This document shows, piece by piece, positions 35,276 through 45,152 of a stretch of DNA of 64,000 nucleotides (position 1 is its first letter; every line of letters starts with the position of its first letter). The DNA is from Janthinobacterium sp. SUN073 (GTDB lineage Bacteria > Pseudomonadota > Gammaproteobacteria > Burkholderiales > Burkholderiaceae_D): contig NZ_JAPUBT010000011.1 of NCBI RefSeq assembly GCF_030397665.1, forward strand, positions 62,001 through 126,000, read 5' to 3'. A program made the translations under genes and the position numbers. Below the pieces are notes generated by a model. The model worked only from the letters and a program-made list of their open reading frames with translations. It did no database searches and had not been told where the DNA came from.

Positions 35276-36492
35276 ATTTTCGTCACGGGCTTGACGGGCT
35301 CCACGGCAGCGACGGGCGCCACCAGCGGCAGGCGCGAGTCGCTGGCCGGCAATGGGCGGTTCATCAAACCGGGATTCAGGGCCGCATTGTTCAGGTTATA
35401 CGCGGCGATGGCCGCCGCCACGGACGGGTCTTGCGACGAGGGCGGCGGCACGGCCATGCCAGCGTTTTGCGCGGCCAGCTCTTGCGCCTGCACATTTTGC
35501 TGGGCCAGCTGGGCTTGCGACGTCGCCAGGCCCGCATCGGCTTGCCCCTGCGTTGCGCGCGCCAGCGACTGAGCCCGGTCGGACGCCGCCTGTATCGCCC
35601 CCGCGGCTTCCTCCTGCTGCACCTGCTGCTCGGTATTCATGCGTTCGCCGTCGATGCGCTGGGCATCCACACGCAGGCTGTCTGCCCGCTGCGCCTGCAA
35701 ATCCACATTCAGCTCTTCCGCGTCCAGTTGCTGCTGCAGCTCCAGTTGTCGCTGTGCAATGGCAGCCGTTTGCGGCGGCGCCGCATCGACGGCCTGCGGC
35801 TGCGCGACCTGCACGGCGCTGGACGGCAGTGCTGCGCCCGTCAAATCCGCTTCGACCACGGCCGCCAGCGGCGCGCCCTGCTGCCGGACCAGCACGGCAC
35901 CCACCTGCGCCAGCACGTCCGTTCCCTGTTGCAAGGCATCCAGGGTGACCTTACTGTCGGCCGCATACGCGGCCTGTAAAGTGGCTGCGTCGACATCTTC
36001 ATTGCGCAAATCGATGCCGATGCGCGCCAGACCCGCCTGGGTGAGCAAGTTGCCGTCCTGCGCCAGCGCGGCCGCCGCATCCGTCGTGCCGTCGCCCGAC
36101 AACAAATCGTAGCGCTGCGCCAGGCTGCCCGGCGTCTCGCCCGCCGTCGCCAGCTGGCTGGCATCGATGCCGCTCGTTTGCAGCAGGGCGAACGATTCCG
36201 TCAGCTGTCGCGCCAGCGCCAGCAAGTCGTCATTGACATTCACGGGGGTATTTGCCGCGCCGGCCTGCTCTGCGGCGCCCTGCAAGGCCAGCAGTTGCCG
36301 ACGCGACAAGGCCACGCCGGACAGGAACTGCCCCAGCGGAGAGAGGTCGACCTGGGTCGATGACGGAGCGGCAAGGGCCGCCGCCGCGCTGGACGACGGC
36401 ACGGGCAGCGCCGGCGCCAGCGGCGCAGTTGCGCCCACGCGGGACGTGGCCGGGATGGTGTTGGGCACGCTTGCGCGCGAAATCGGGTCCAT
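35272..36492 (-). CDS. Unknown Ala/Gln-rich protein, probably coiled coil
   Basis: 406 residues, no signal peptide. The N-terminus is Pro/Ala/Ser-rich (about 1-50). A middle region (about 50-235) is helical, and residues 235-350 are a long Gln/Ala/Glu-rich stretch with heptad character (QRQLELQQQLDAEELNVDLQ...). A Pro-rich tail ends VEPVKPVTKI. No family recognised. It stands alone between osmC and ribE; a structural, surface or secreted role cannot be distinguished. Codon use is like its neighbours, so it is probably resident. Confidence 0.7.
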   Translation of the reverse strand: MDPISRASVPNTIPATSRVGATAPLAPALPVPSSSAAAALAAPSSTQVDLSPLGQFLSGVALSRRQLLALQGAAEQAGAANTPVNVNDDLLALARQLTESFALLQTSGIDASQLATAGETPGSLAQRYDLLSGDGTTDAAAALAQDGNLLTQAGLARIGIDLRNEDVDAATLQAAYAADSKVTLDALQQGTDVLAQVGAVLVRQQGAPLAAVVEADLTGAALPSSAVQVAQPQAVDAAPPQTAAIAQRQLELQQQLDAEELNVDLQAQRADSLRVDAQRIDGERMNTEQQVQQEEAAGAIQAASDRAQSLARATQGQADAGLATSQAQLAQQNVQAQELAAQNAGMAVPPPSSQDPSVAAAIAAYNLNNAALNPGLMNRPLPASDSRLPLVAPVAAVEPVKPVTKI

Positions 36493-36616
36493 GGCTAGCC
36501 TCCACTGCGGAAAGCTTCATAGTATGCGCGTCTGCAAGAAAAGCAACACACGCCTGGCAAGATGCGAAGGCCGGCGGACGTGTTGCTGTGTTCAGTTGCT
36601 GTGTTCAGTTCTTATT

Positions 36617-37252
36617 TCAGGCGGCAACCTTGTCCAGCGACAACATGCGCTCGACATAGCGGGCGATCAGGTCGATTTCCAGGTTGACCTTGCCATCGAC
36701 CGTCAAGTGCTTCAGGGTCGTCATGGCGATGGTGTGCGGAATCAGGTTGATCGAGAAGCGGCAGCCATTGACGGCGCCCGCGCCCAGGTCTTCCACGCGG
36801 TTGACGGTCAGGGATACGCCATTGACGACGACGGAACCTTTGAAGGCCAGGTATTTCGCCAGTTCATGCGGCGCTTCGATGACCAGCTCCCACGATTCGC
36901 CCACGGCTTCGAACTTGCGCACGATGCCCAGGCCGTCGACGTGGCCGGACACCAGGTGGCCTCCCAGGCGCTCGGCCAGGGTCAGGGCCTTTTCCAGGTT
37001 CACTTCCGTGGTCGTATCGAGGCCCACGGTGCAATTGAGGCTTTCGCGCGAGACATCGACGGCAAAGCCCGTGTCCGACTTTTCCACCACCGTCATGCAG
37101 GCGCCATTGATGGCGATCGAATCGCCCAGGGCCACGTCGGCCAGCGGCAAGCCGCCCGCATGGATGGTCAGGCGCACGCCGGCATCGAGGCCGCCTTCGA
37201 GTGCTTGCACGGTTTCAATCTTGCCGATGGCGGCAACAATTCCTGTAAACAT
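36617..37252 (-). CDS. ribE: Riboflavin synthase alpha chain
   Basis: 211 residues made of two tandem lumazine-binding repeats (each starting near MFTGIV and DGLGIV). The N-terminal MFTGIVAAIG and SIAINGACMTVVE blocks are typical, as is GVSLTVNRVED in the second repeat. Catalyses dismutation of two lumazines into riboflavin. Lies 31 nt downstream of ribD on the same strand. Confidence 0.96.
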   Translation of the reverse strand: MFTGIVAAIGKIETVQALEGGLDAGVRLTIHAGGLPLADVALGDSIAINGACMTVVEKSDTGFAVDVSRESLNCTVGLDTTTEVNLEKALTLAERLGGHLVSGHVDGLGIVRKFEAVGESWELVIEAPHELAKYLAFKGSVVVNGVSLTVNRVEDLGAGAVNGCRFSINLIPHTIAMTTLKHLTVDGKVNLEIDLIARYVERMLSLDKVAA

Positions 37253-37282
37253 GGAGCTAACCTTATAAAAAGTGTGAGTGTA

Positions 37283-38383
37283 TTAATTGCGCTGCGCGAA
37301 TCTTGCAAGGATACGCAAATCCTCGCCCACTTGCTGAACCTGGTGAAATTGCAAAGTGCGCTGCTGTTTGAGATCCGTCAAGGCGGGCAAGGCAAACATG
37401 CCTTGCGCATCGCCCAGCAAGGTGGGCGCCAGGTAAACCAGCAGCTCGTCGACGCAGCCTTCGCGGATCAGCGAGCCGTTCAGTCTGGTGCCGGCCTCGA
37501 CGTGGACTTCATTAATTTGCCGGCGTCCCAGTTCCAGCATCAGCGCGGCCAGGTCGACCTTGCCGTCCCCGTTCGGCAACACGATGACTTCCGCGCCCAG
37601 GGCGCGCAGCTGCGCCTCTTTCTCGGGGTTGGCGACGGCCGCCACGATCCACGTGCCGCCGCCTTGCAAGATGCGCGCATCGAGGCTGATGTCGAGCTGG
37701 CTGTCAACGACGATGCGGCGCGGCTGGCGCGGCGTCTCGACGGCGCGCACGTTCAATTGCGGATCGTCGGCCTTGACCGTGCCGATGCCCGTCAGGATGG
37801 CGCAGGCGCGCGCGCGCCAGGCATGGCCGTCGGCACGCGCTGCCGGTCCCGTGATCCACTGGCTTTGTCCATTGTGCAAGGCCGTCATGCCGTCCAGGCT
37901 GGCCGCCGTTTTCATGCGCACCCACGGCTTGCCGCGCTGCATGCGCGAAAAGAAGCCGATATTCATTTCATATGCCACGTCGGCCAGCACGCCCGTGCTG
38001 ACGGCGATGCCGGCCGCTTCCAGCTTGGCCAGCCCCTGCCCCGCCACCAGCGGGTTCGGGTCCGTCATGGCTGCCACGACGCGCCCCAGCCCCGCGCGCA
38101 CGAGCGCATCGGAACAGGGCGGCGTGCGGCCATGGTGGTTGCACGGCTCCAGCGTGACGTACGCCGTGGCGCCGCGCACGTCGTTGCCGCTCGCCGCCGC
38201 ATTCGCCAAGGCTTGCACCTCGGCATGATCCTGCCCCGCCGCCTGCGTCACGCCAGCGCCGATCACCTGGCCATCCCGGACGATCACGCAGCCGATGCGG
38301 GGATTGGGCGAGGTCGTGTATAAACCGCGCGCAGCCCATTCCAGCGCCAGGCGCATGCCATCGATATCGTTGAGTATTTCCAC
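37283..38383 (-). CDS. ribD: Bifunctional deaminase/reductase RibD
   Basis: 366 residues from a GTG at 38383 (VEILNDIDGMRLALEWA), chosen because it begins where family members start; the ATG at 38356 is possible. Residues 1-145 form the zinc deaminase domain (HAEVQAL, PCNHHGRTPPCSDALV) and the rest the reductase domain (RVKTAASLDG-like segment, LTGIGTVKADDPQLNVR, HVEAGTRLNGSLI). Steps two and three of riboflavin synthesis. It begins 36 nt after the fimT stop on the same strand, so it may be partly read through from the pilin operon. Confidence 0.94.
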   Translation of the reverse strand: MEILNDIDGMRLALEWAARGLYTTSPNPRIGCVIVRDGQVIGAGVTQAAGQDHAEVQALANAAASGNDVRGATAYVTLEPCNHHGRTPPCSDALVRAGLGRVVAAMTDPNPLVAGQGLAKLEAAGIAVSTGVLADVAYEMNIGFFSRMQRGKPWVRMKTAASLDGMTALHNGQSQWITGPAARADGHAWRARACAILTGIGTVKADDPQLNVRAVETPRQPRRIVVDSQLDISLDARILQGGGTWIVAAVANPEKEAQLRALGAEVIVLPNGDGKVDLAALMLELGRRQINEVHVEAGTRLNGSLIREGCVDELLVYLAPTLLGDAQGMFALPALTDLKQQRTLQFHQVQQVGEDLRILARFAQRN

Positions 38384-38418
38384 GGGCTTCTTTGATAGTG
38401 AGTAATAGATAAGTCGGG

Positions 38419-39069
38419 TTACGAACTGTCGGCCACGCCGCTGCAATTGGCCGCCTGCTGCTGGGGATCGCACACGCGCACCCGGCCCAGCATATTGATT
38501 TTAATATGCCGCACCTGCTTTCCCAAAGTCAGGGACAAGGTACCCCAGCGCGCCGCCAGACTATTGGTCGCGCTGCAACTGCGTCCTGCGCCATTGTAGG
38601 CGATATAAAACGGCGCCGTGGCCGAGGAAAACGCAAACTGGGCCGCAATGCCCGCCGGCAGCGGCCCCTGACGGAACAGCAATTCGTCGCCGTCATCGAA
38701 CGCCAGGTTGGCATTGCGGTCGATGAATCCCAGCCAGCCCGTGCCCCAGTCCGTGCCACCAGGCCCGGCCGGCATCAGCAGCACGCGCTGTCCCCGCGCC
38801 ATCGCCTGCGCCCGCGTCAATTCGATGGCCGAGAACAAGTCCGTCGCCGCCGCGCGCACCTGCTGGCGCGCCAGCACCTGCTGCAAGCTGGGCATGGCCG
38901 CGGCCGCCAGCAGCGCCGCAATCGCCAGCACGGCCAGCAATTCGAGCATGGTGTGCCCGAAGGTGTACCCGATCCACGGTGGCCGCCTGTGCAGGCTGCT
39001 CCCGTAAGAAAGCGAGAGGCTGCATGGGCGCTGTGCCCCACTGTCCGGTATCGGCTGCCGCGCGGCCAT
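38419..39069 (-). CDS. FimT/GspH-type minor pseudopilin
   Basis: 216 residues. A type III signal with unusual sequence: the hydrophobic stretch MLELLAVLAIAALLAAAAMP follows FGHT, so cleavage would leave His or Thr, not Phe, at +1, and the leader is about 38 residues, far longer than normal. The GspH/FimT domain (AAATDLFSAIELTRAQAMARGQRV, GWLGFIDRNANL) is otherwise complete. It is the last gene of the minor pilin operon, starting 3 nt after the pilE-like stop. Confidence 0.85.
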   Translation of the reverse strand: MAARQPIPDSGAQRPCSLSLSYGSSLHRRPPWIGYTFGHTMLELLAVLAIAALLAAAAMPSLQQVLARQQVRAAATDLFSAIELTRAQAMARGQRVLLMPAGPGGTDWGTGWLGFIDRNANLAFDDGDELLFRQGPLPAGIAAQFAFSSATAPFYIAYNGAGRSCSATNSLAARWGTLSLTLGKQVRHIKINMLGRVRVCDPQQQAANCSGVADSS

Positions 39070-39072
39070 GGC

Positions 39073-39573
39073 CTAGGGCCAGCAATGGCTGGTGGGGCCG
39101 CTGCTGCCGCGCTGGCCAGTGCTGCTCAAGGACAGGACGCCACAATCGGCATCCTGGAATTGCGCATCGACCTTGGACGTGCCCGGCATGGCCCGCAACA
39201 ACACGCATTGCCCGATAGTCAAGCCGGGGCAGGCGAGCGCCTCGATTTCATACGCGCTGCCGGCCGCGCCCCCTTCGCCGGACCACCACGGAAACGCTTG
39301 TACCTGCGGCGCCGGCGAGGCCGAGGAAAATGCCAGATAGTGATTATTTTGCGAATAATAGCGCTCCTGCTGCTGCATCAGCCGCAACAGGGCCGCCTGT
39401 CCCTGCACCCGCTTGGCGCGCACGACATGGCCATGATAAGCGGGTACGGCCAGCGCCAGCAGCAGGCTCATGATCGCCAGCGCGGACAACAGTTCGATCA
39501 GGCTGAAGCCAAGGGCGGCGGCAGGCGCGCCACCGTGTGCAGCGGGCCAGTTTCCCCTTACCAACGTCCCCAT
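39073..39573 (-). CDS. PilE-like minor pilin
   Basis: 166 residues. Prepilin site G-FSLIELLSALAIMSLL at about residue 22, with Glu5 of the mature protein present, then the usual amphipathic helix and a PilE-type C-terminus (ERYYSQNNHYLAF). Inner-membrane protein processed by PilD and built into type IV pili. Follows pilY1 after 57 nt in the same operon. Confidence 0.9.
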   Translation of the reverse strand: MGTLVRGNWPAAHGGAPAAALGFSLIELLSALAIMSLLLALAVPAYHGHVVRAKRVQGQAALLRLMQQQERYYSQNNHYLAFSSASPAPQVQAFPWWSGEGGAAGSAYEIEALACPGLTIGQCVLLRAMPGTSKVDAQFQDADCGVLSLSSTGQRGSSGPTSHCWP

Positions 39574-39630
39574 GCGAACTCCCTCTTTTCGAAAAACGCC
39601 AGCCGATACGATGCGCCAGCCTTGCTGGGC

Positions 39631-42600
39631 TTATTTTTTCTTGGCTGCCTCGTGCAATTCGCGCCAGTTCGCCACTTCACGCCAGCTGAGGCGCCGGGCC
39701 GGCAGCGGCGCACTGACGACCTTGAGTCCCACCCCGCTTGCCGCACCGGGCAAGCCAGGTTGCAGCACGGCCAGTTCCTTGCGTCCCTCGGCCCGCCCTG
39801 CCGCCGTCGCGGCGCCCACCGTGCTGTTCAACTCCAGCGCCAGCGGCGGCGCGCGCGCCAGGCCATCGAACAAGCGCCCCGTCTGTGCGCCCGCCTGCAC
39901 GACACCGGCGCCATCGGCGGCAAAGCCGCTCAGCACATCGAGCACGTACAGGCGCGTGGCCGGTTTGGCGCAAGCGTCGCGCCCCGGCAGGACGGTGTTG
40001 AACAGCACCTTGCCGGCGGCCAGTACGGGACTATTGATGCTGCGTTCGCCCGTCTGCGCGGTGTTCATAAAATCGAGGTACCAGCCACGCCTGGCCTCGC
40101 TGCCCGTATAGCGCAGTTCGGCGCCGTCGACGCGCACGCCGCCCACCGCCTCGCCCAAGCCGCGCGGCTCCAGGTCGGCCCGGCTGCGCGTGGGGGATGT
40201 TTCCCGCAAATCATCGTGCACGGCATAAAACGACTGTGACAGAAAGGCGGAAGGCCAGGTATCGGCCGCTTCGACCAGCTTGCCCGTGCCGAACAGCAGC
40301 ACATAGCCGCCACCGGGCGCGTAAGCCACGCTCGGTTGCTGCGTCACGGGCTGGCGCCGCCCCTGCGCGTCGCGCGCGACAAAGACCAGCTTGCGCCCCT
40401 GACCCTCCTTCCACGGCGGCCCGCCGGCCATGTCGAGACGCCAGATATTGCCCTGCAAATCGCCGGCATAGATGTACGCCAGCGCACCGTCACCGCCCGG
40501 CACCACGGCGGGCGGCCCCAGCGCGTGGAGGATGGCATCGGCATCGGCATCGGCGCCCGCATCAGTATCATGGCCGCCACCGCCGCCACTGGCCACGGGC
40601 ACCTTGAGCCGGAAGTAATTACCTCCCAACAGCCAGGGTGTGCCAGGCGCCTTGTCCAGCGCCAGCAGAAAAATGGCGGCGGCCGCTGCGGGCGCCGTCG
40701 TCTCCTTGCCGTCATTCACATGGTTGTTGTAGCCGCTGGCGACGATGGCAAAATCGCGGTAGGCCGGCGCGCCCTCCTTGCCGCCCATGTTGATGCGCGC
40801 AAAGGCGGGCGAGGCGCGCACGTTGCCCATCAGCTTGTCGTCGCTGCCCGTGAATTCCCACAGCGCTCCGTCTTGCGCGAAGCGCGCCGGGTCGGTGATG
40901 TCGAGCGCAAACACGCCTTGTGCCCCGCCACCCATGCCCGCCGCCAGCACTGTCTTCCAGTGTCCCGACGCCAGCACTTCCGCCGTGGCCGCGGCTCCAT
41001 CGAGCATCGGACCCGGATTGTAGTGAGTGCTCGCAGCGGCTGCCGCCGTGTGCAGCAGCGCCTGCGGCAGATAGGCAAACACTTCGCTGCCCGTGCGCGC
41101 ATCAAAGGCGTGCAGCAAGCCATCGTTGGCGCCCACATACAACATTCTGCGCCGCTGCAGCAGCGCCTGGCGGTGCACGCCATAACCGGCGCCCGGCATG
41201 CCCAGCCCCGGCGCGCCCACGTACAGCAGATTGCCGTAGGGTGCCGCGCCCAGGCTGCCTGACCTGCGCCGCAGGAAGCCGCCCGGCTGGCCCACCTCGT
41301 GCGTGCGCTGCCCCAGCAGGTACGCCAGGCGCACCTCTCCTTGCCCATCGCCGCCGTCGAATGCGCTGCGCTGCTCCGCACCGAGCCGCGTCCAGGCCAG
41401 CGGCATCAGGGCGCCCTTGGCGTCGAGCGTGTAGACGGGACGCAAGGGCGCGGGCGTGCCATCCGGCACGGGCTGCTCCTGCCCGCCGGCGCGCCACCAT
41501 GGCTTGCCAGGAAGCAGTGCACCATCGGCCCCCACGGCAAACGCGGTGCGCGACAAGCGCATGCTGCCATCGGCCAGGCGCAGCTGCGTCTGAAACCAGT
41601 ATGCCTCTTCCGTCCCGCTGGCCAGCGCCATCAGGGCCGGTCCGGCAAGCGTCGCTGGCAAGGTGGCCTTGTCGGTGGCCGCAAAGGCTGCGCGCAGTCC
41701 CGCGATCAGGGCAGCGGGATCGCTGCCGGGCAAGTAATGGGCGGGCCAGCGGCCATCCACGCTCCACTCCTCCAGCGCGCTGCCCGTAGCGCTCTTGAAG
41801 GGGTTGGCGTCGCCGTTCGCATCGATAAAACCGCCATATTTTGCCGCCAGTAACAAAGGCGTAGAGGCGGGAGTGGTGGCGGGCACGCCGGCCGGGTCCC
41901 TCTGGCGCAAGTCGCCCGCATAGTGCTCGACCTTTACCATGCCGTCGTTCTTGCCGCCAGGACGCAGCGCCTGCACATGCGACCAGTAGGCCAGTCCTGC
42001 CGCATGGTAGCTGGCGCCGCCCGCCCCCTCGGCCAGCAATTCCAGCGCCGCCAGTTCGGCCCGTGGCGCGGGATTACCCTGCGTGCCGCCGCTTTCCAGG
42101 CCGCCAACCGCATGCGTCCAGGCCATCGCATCAAACGGCGGCGACGCAAAGCCATCGGCGGCGCGGGCAAGGTCGCCGTTTGATGCGGGAGTCGCCGGGA
42201 CATTGCCGGGCACGTAACGGTCGCCAGCCATGCCCGCATCGCCGAGGGTGACGACGATGTGGCGCTGGCAGCTGGCCGTTTGCGGGTCGCTCCATTGGGT
42301 CACGACCGGCAAGCCGTCGTCGATGGCAGGCGGGGCCGTGACCGGCGGCACCACTGCGCTCGCTTGCCGTCCCTGCAGGTAGCGCAGCGATTCGTACAGC
42401 AATTCAGCCAGCGGAGCTGCCCTGGCGTAGGTTCCGGGATGCGCGGTGTTGCCGCGGTCCAGGCCATTGATGTAAGCGGTCACCCCGCCGCCAGGGCCCG
42501 CGTCCTGGCCCGCAGCTTGGGCTACATACACGCCAGTGGCGGGATGCCATTCGGCGCCGGCATTGTCTTGCGGCATATAGTCGGGCGCCGTCCAGCGCTG

Positions 42601-43518
42601 CCGTCCCACGTGGGCCAGCGGCACGCGCAGCACGCCGCCATACACGGGGCCGGCGCTGGCAAACACGCTGCTCAAGTGGCCAAACACGCCCACGCGCACC
42701 CTGCCGCCATGGCGCTGCACGGCGCCCACCGGCTTGTAGTGCTTGCCATATGCCAGGCATAAATCGTCGCGCAGCGGCCCCTCGGCAACGTCGCAGACGC
42801 GCACGCGGGCGAGGAACACACCATGCGTGGCGGCAGTGCCGGGCGCGTCGCAACTGCCGCCCGGCGGCAAGGTGGCGTCGCCGAACAGCAGGCGGTTGCG
42901 GCAGGAAACGATAGCCAGTTGCGCCAGCGCAAACGGCGTCGCCGCCGCCACGCCGGCCTGCAGGACCTTGCGCGGGAAAAAGACAGGGTGGGCAAAGAAG
43001 TCGACGGGGCCATCGGTATCGGGCAGCCAGGCGCGCTGCAGCACCGTCTTGCGCACCTCGTCGATGACGCGGTCGCCGCCCGTCAAGGCATAGCGGACGA
43101 TATCGAGCATGCTGGCGCTGGCCCAATTGAGAAAGTTGCCGCTAAAACTATCGCCGCCGCAGCCGTGCAGCGCATCGGCCCGTTTCAGCACGGAGAAGTA
43201 AGCGGTCGCTACGCGCAAGTCCGGCTGCATGACGCCATCCTTGCTGCGATACGGATAGCTGTAGCACATGCGCGCATGAAAGTACCCCAGGTACTCGCGC
43301 TGCGGCGCATAGTCGCCGCCATGCGCGGCCGTGGCGGCCGCATGCGTGAGGGACAGATTGAGCAGCAGATTCGGCGGCACCCTGGCGCCGTGCAAGCCCG
43401 CGTCGGCCCGCGCCAGCGTCACGGGAGGTTCGGCCGCGACGGCGCCGCCGCAAACCAGGCAAACCAGGCCGATCAGCAGCAGCCAGGCAGACCACAAAGC
43501 GGATGAGCAAGCCCTCAT
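39631..43518 (-). CDS. pilY1: PilY1-type pilus tip adhesin/assembly protein
   Basis: 1295 residues from the ATG at 43518, which overlaps the pilX stop; the frame stays open further upstream but only as a shadow of pilX. A signal peptide (LLLIGLVCLVCGGAVAAE) is followed by a large exported N-terminal region and a C-terminal seven-bladed propeller typical of PilY1 (MLYVGANDGLLHAFDARTGSE, YAGDLQGNIWRLD, VLLFGTGKLVE). An Asp-rich DTDAGADADADA loop (about 985) may bind calcium. PilY1 promotes pilus extension and surface sensing. Confidence 0.92.
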   Translation of the reverse strand: MRACSSALWSAWLLLIGLVCLVCGGAVAAEPPVTLARADAGLHGARVPPNLLLNLSLTHAAATAAHGGDYAPQREYLGYFHARMCYSYPYRSKDGVMQPDLRVATAYFSVLKRADALHGCGGDSFSGNFLNWASASMLDIVRYALTGGDRVIDEVRKTVLQRAWLPDTDGPVDFFAHPVFFPRKVLQAGVAAATPFALAQLAIVSCRNRLLFGDATLPPGGSCDAPGTAATHGVFLARVRVCDVAEGPLRDDLCLAYGKHYKPVGAVQRHGGRVRVGVFGHLSSVFASAGPVYGGVLRVPLAHVGRQRWTAPDYMPQDNAGAEWHPATGVYVAQAAGQDAGPGGGVTAYINGLDRGNTAHPGTYARAAPLAELLYESLRYLQGRQASAVVPPVTAPPAIDDGLPVVTQWSDPQTASCQRHIVVTLGDAGMAGDRYVPGNVPATPASNGDLARAADGFASPPFDAMAWTHAVGGLESGGTQGNPAPRAELAALELLAEGAGGASYHAAGLAYWSHVQALRPGGKNDGMVKVEHYAGDLRQRDPAGVPATTPASTPLLLAAKYGGFIDANGDANPFKSATGSALEEWSVDGRWPAHYLPGSDPAALIAGLRAAFAATDKATLPATLAGPALMALASGTEEAYWFQTQLRLADGSMRLSRTAFAVGADGALLPGKPWWRAGGQEQPVPDGTPAPLRPVYTLDAKGALMPLAWTRLGAEQRSAFDGGDGQGEVRLAYLLGQRTHEVGQPGGFLRRRSGSLGAAPYGNLLYVGAPGLGMPGAGYGVHRQALLQRRRMLYVGANDGLLHAFDARTGSEVFAYLPQALLHTAAAAASTHYNPGPMLDGAAATAEVLASGHWKTVLAAGMGGGAQGVFALDITDPARFAQDGALWEFTGSDDKLMGNVRASPAFARINMGGKEGAPAYRDFAIVASGYNNHVNDGKETTAPAAAAAIFLLALDKAPGTPWLLGGNYFRLKVPVASGGGGGHDTDAGADADADAILHALGPPAVVPGGDGALAYIYAGDLQGNIWRLDMAGGPPWKEGQGRKLVFVARDAQGRRQPVTQQPSVAYAPGGGYVLLFGTGKLVEAADTWPSAFLSQSFYAVHDDLRETSPTRSRADLEPRGLGEAVGGVRVDGAELRYTGSEARRGWYLDFMNTAQTGERSINSPVLAAGKVLFNTVLPGRDACAKPATRLYVLDVLSGFAADGAGVVQAGAQTGRLFDGLARAPPLALELNSTVGAATAAGRAEGRKELAVLQPGLPGAASGVGLKVVSAPLPARRLSWREVANWRELHEAAKKK

Positions 43519-44171
43519 GGCCCCGCTCCCGCCGCCTCTTTGCGATAGTAGCTTTGCAGCACGACTTGCGTGCTTTCCTGCGCGCCAAAACCGATGGCCG
43601 TGATGCGGTACACATAGCTTTCCGTGGCCAGGCCGCCAGTCACTGTCGCCGCCTGTGCGCCGGGCGGGTGGAACGGCAGCAGTTCGATCAGGTAGCGGGG
43701 CCGGCGCGACGGCAGGAAACCCTGCCCCGTCTGCATGACGGCGCCCGTGAACTGGCCATATGGCACGGCGCGGCTCCCCCCTTCGGCGCCATCGAGATCC
43801 GTACTTAACCAGAGCGCCGGCGCGTCCGGGGCTGCGGGCAGGCACAGACCCAGTGCGCCTGCCTCGCCACAGCCGTCCGCGAAGCCGGCCGCACTGCCTG
43901 GTGCAAAGAGGCTGCTACGCCCCGGCGCGCCGGGCAAGCCTTCGATATCGTTCTGCGCATCCACCAATGCCTCCTCCGCCGCCTGAAACGCGATCTGCCG
44001 GTCGCGCTCGCCGCGTGCCGCCTTTTCGCCCTGCAAGGCCATCTGCGCCGCCGATATACCCAGCAGCAAGATGATCACCAGCAGGCACAGCACATACACG
44101 AGGGTGGCGCCACCGTGACGCACACGAGCTACGCACCAAGGTTCGCAACAGCGGACGCCCGCGCCAGCCAT
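43515..44171 (-). CDS. pilX: PilX minor pilin
   Basis: 218 residues. N-terminal PilX domain: GGATLVYVLCLLVIILLLGISAAQMALQGEK with the membrane helix at about 20-42, then ERDRQIAFQAAEEALVDAQ, the family signature. The C-terminal region ends with a YRITAIGFGAQESTQVVLQS strand. Lies between pilW (12 nt upstream) and pilY1 (4-nt overlap). Confidence 0.92.
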   Translation of the reverse strand: MAGAGVRCCEPWCVARVRHGGATLVYVLCLLVIILLLGISAAQMALQGEKAARGERDRQIAFQAAEEALVDAQNDIEGLPGAPGRSSLFAPGSAAGFADGCGEAGALGLCLPAAPDAPALWLSTDLDGAEGGSRAVPYGQFTGAVMQTGQGFLPSRRPRYLIELLPFHPPGAQAATVTGGLATESYVYRITAIGFGAQESTQVVLQSYYRKEAAGAGP

Positions 44172-44183
44172 CGCACCGCCCGC

Positions 44184-45152
44184 CTAGGCCGGCCCGTTGC
44201 GCAGCATGATGCTTATCTGCACCAGTTGCCGCAGCCGCGAGCGCGTTGCTACGGGCAAGGCCGTACGCGCGATGCGCACGCCCGTGTCGCCAGCGCCGTG
44301 CGTCTCGGCATACGCCTTGCCAAACAGGTCGAACTGCGCCGGCCCCAGTTCCGCCATCTTGTCCGCCTGGCCCGCTTCGCCATGCAACAGCAGCGCCACG
44401 CGCACGCCGGCCACGCGCTTCCAGTGCGTGCGGCTGTGCAAATCGCGCTGGCGCGCGGCCGCATCCGCACCCACCAGCACCAGCGCCGCATCGTAGGCGT
44501 CGAGCGCGCTGGCGTTGACATAGCGGTTCGCCACGCCGTCGGGCGGCATATCCGTATCGAGGCCATACAGCACCTGGAAACCGTCGACGCCACGGATGAT
44601 GGCGTCCGCGCCCCAGCCGTTCGCGCCACGGTATTTGCAGCGCAGCTCGCCTTCGCCATCGGCGCCCTGGGCCACATAGAAAATGCTCCAGCCCCGTTGT
44701 GCCTGCGTTTGCGCGGCGCCCACGCCAAAGCCGGCGCAGTTGAGCACGGAACCGTCGCCGCCCTCTTCCTTGCCGGCACCGTAATAGCGCAGGGCCAGCA
44801 CGTCGCTGCCATGCAGGGCGCCGGGCAGCGCGTCGCTGATGCCGTCGCTGTTCTTGCCCAGGCTGCGCGCGTCGAGCCCGGCGATATTCGCGCTGTCGTG
44901 CGCGGCATGGGCGACGGGCGCGGCGCTGCTGTCCCAGTTGACATAGGCCGTCTGGCGCACGGCGCGGGCGATGGTGTCGAGCGCATAGCGGCCGTTGTCG
45001 TCCAGGCGCGCGCTGGCGGACTGGTCGCCATAACTGCCGCTGGCCGCCAGCAGCACGCTACTGGCGGCCAGCATCAGCAGCGCGCCCAGCGACAGGGCCA
45101 CCAGCAATTCGACGAGGCTCATGCCGCGATGCCGGCGCAAGACCGTGTTCAT
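44184..45152 (-). CDS. pilW: PilW minor pilin
   Basis: 322 residues from the ATG at 45152 (overlaps the pilV stop by 4 nt). Prepilin site HRG-MSLVELLVALSLGALL, with Met at +1 as often in PilW, then LDDNGRYALDTIARAVRQTAYV, typical of the PilW family. Minor pilin needed to prime pilus assembly with PilV, PilX and PilY1. Confidence 0.92.
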   Translation of the reverse strand: MNTVLRRHRGMSLVELLVALSLGALLMLAASSVLLAASGSYGDQSASARLDDNGRYALDTIARAVRQTAYVNWDSSAAPVAHAAHDSANIAGLDARSLGKNSDGISDALPGALHGSDVLALRYYGAGKEEGGDGSVLNCAGFGVGAAQTQAQRGWSIFYVAQGADGEGELRCKYRGANGWGADAIIRGVDGFQVLYGLDTDMPPDGVANRYVNASALDAYDAALVLVGADAAARQRDLHSRTHWKRVAGVRVALLLHGEAGQADKMAELGPAQFDLFGKAYAETHGAGDTGVRIARTALPVATRSRLRQLVQISIMLRNGPA

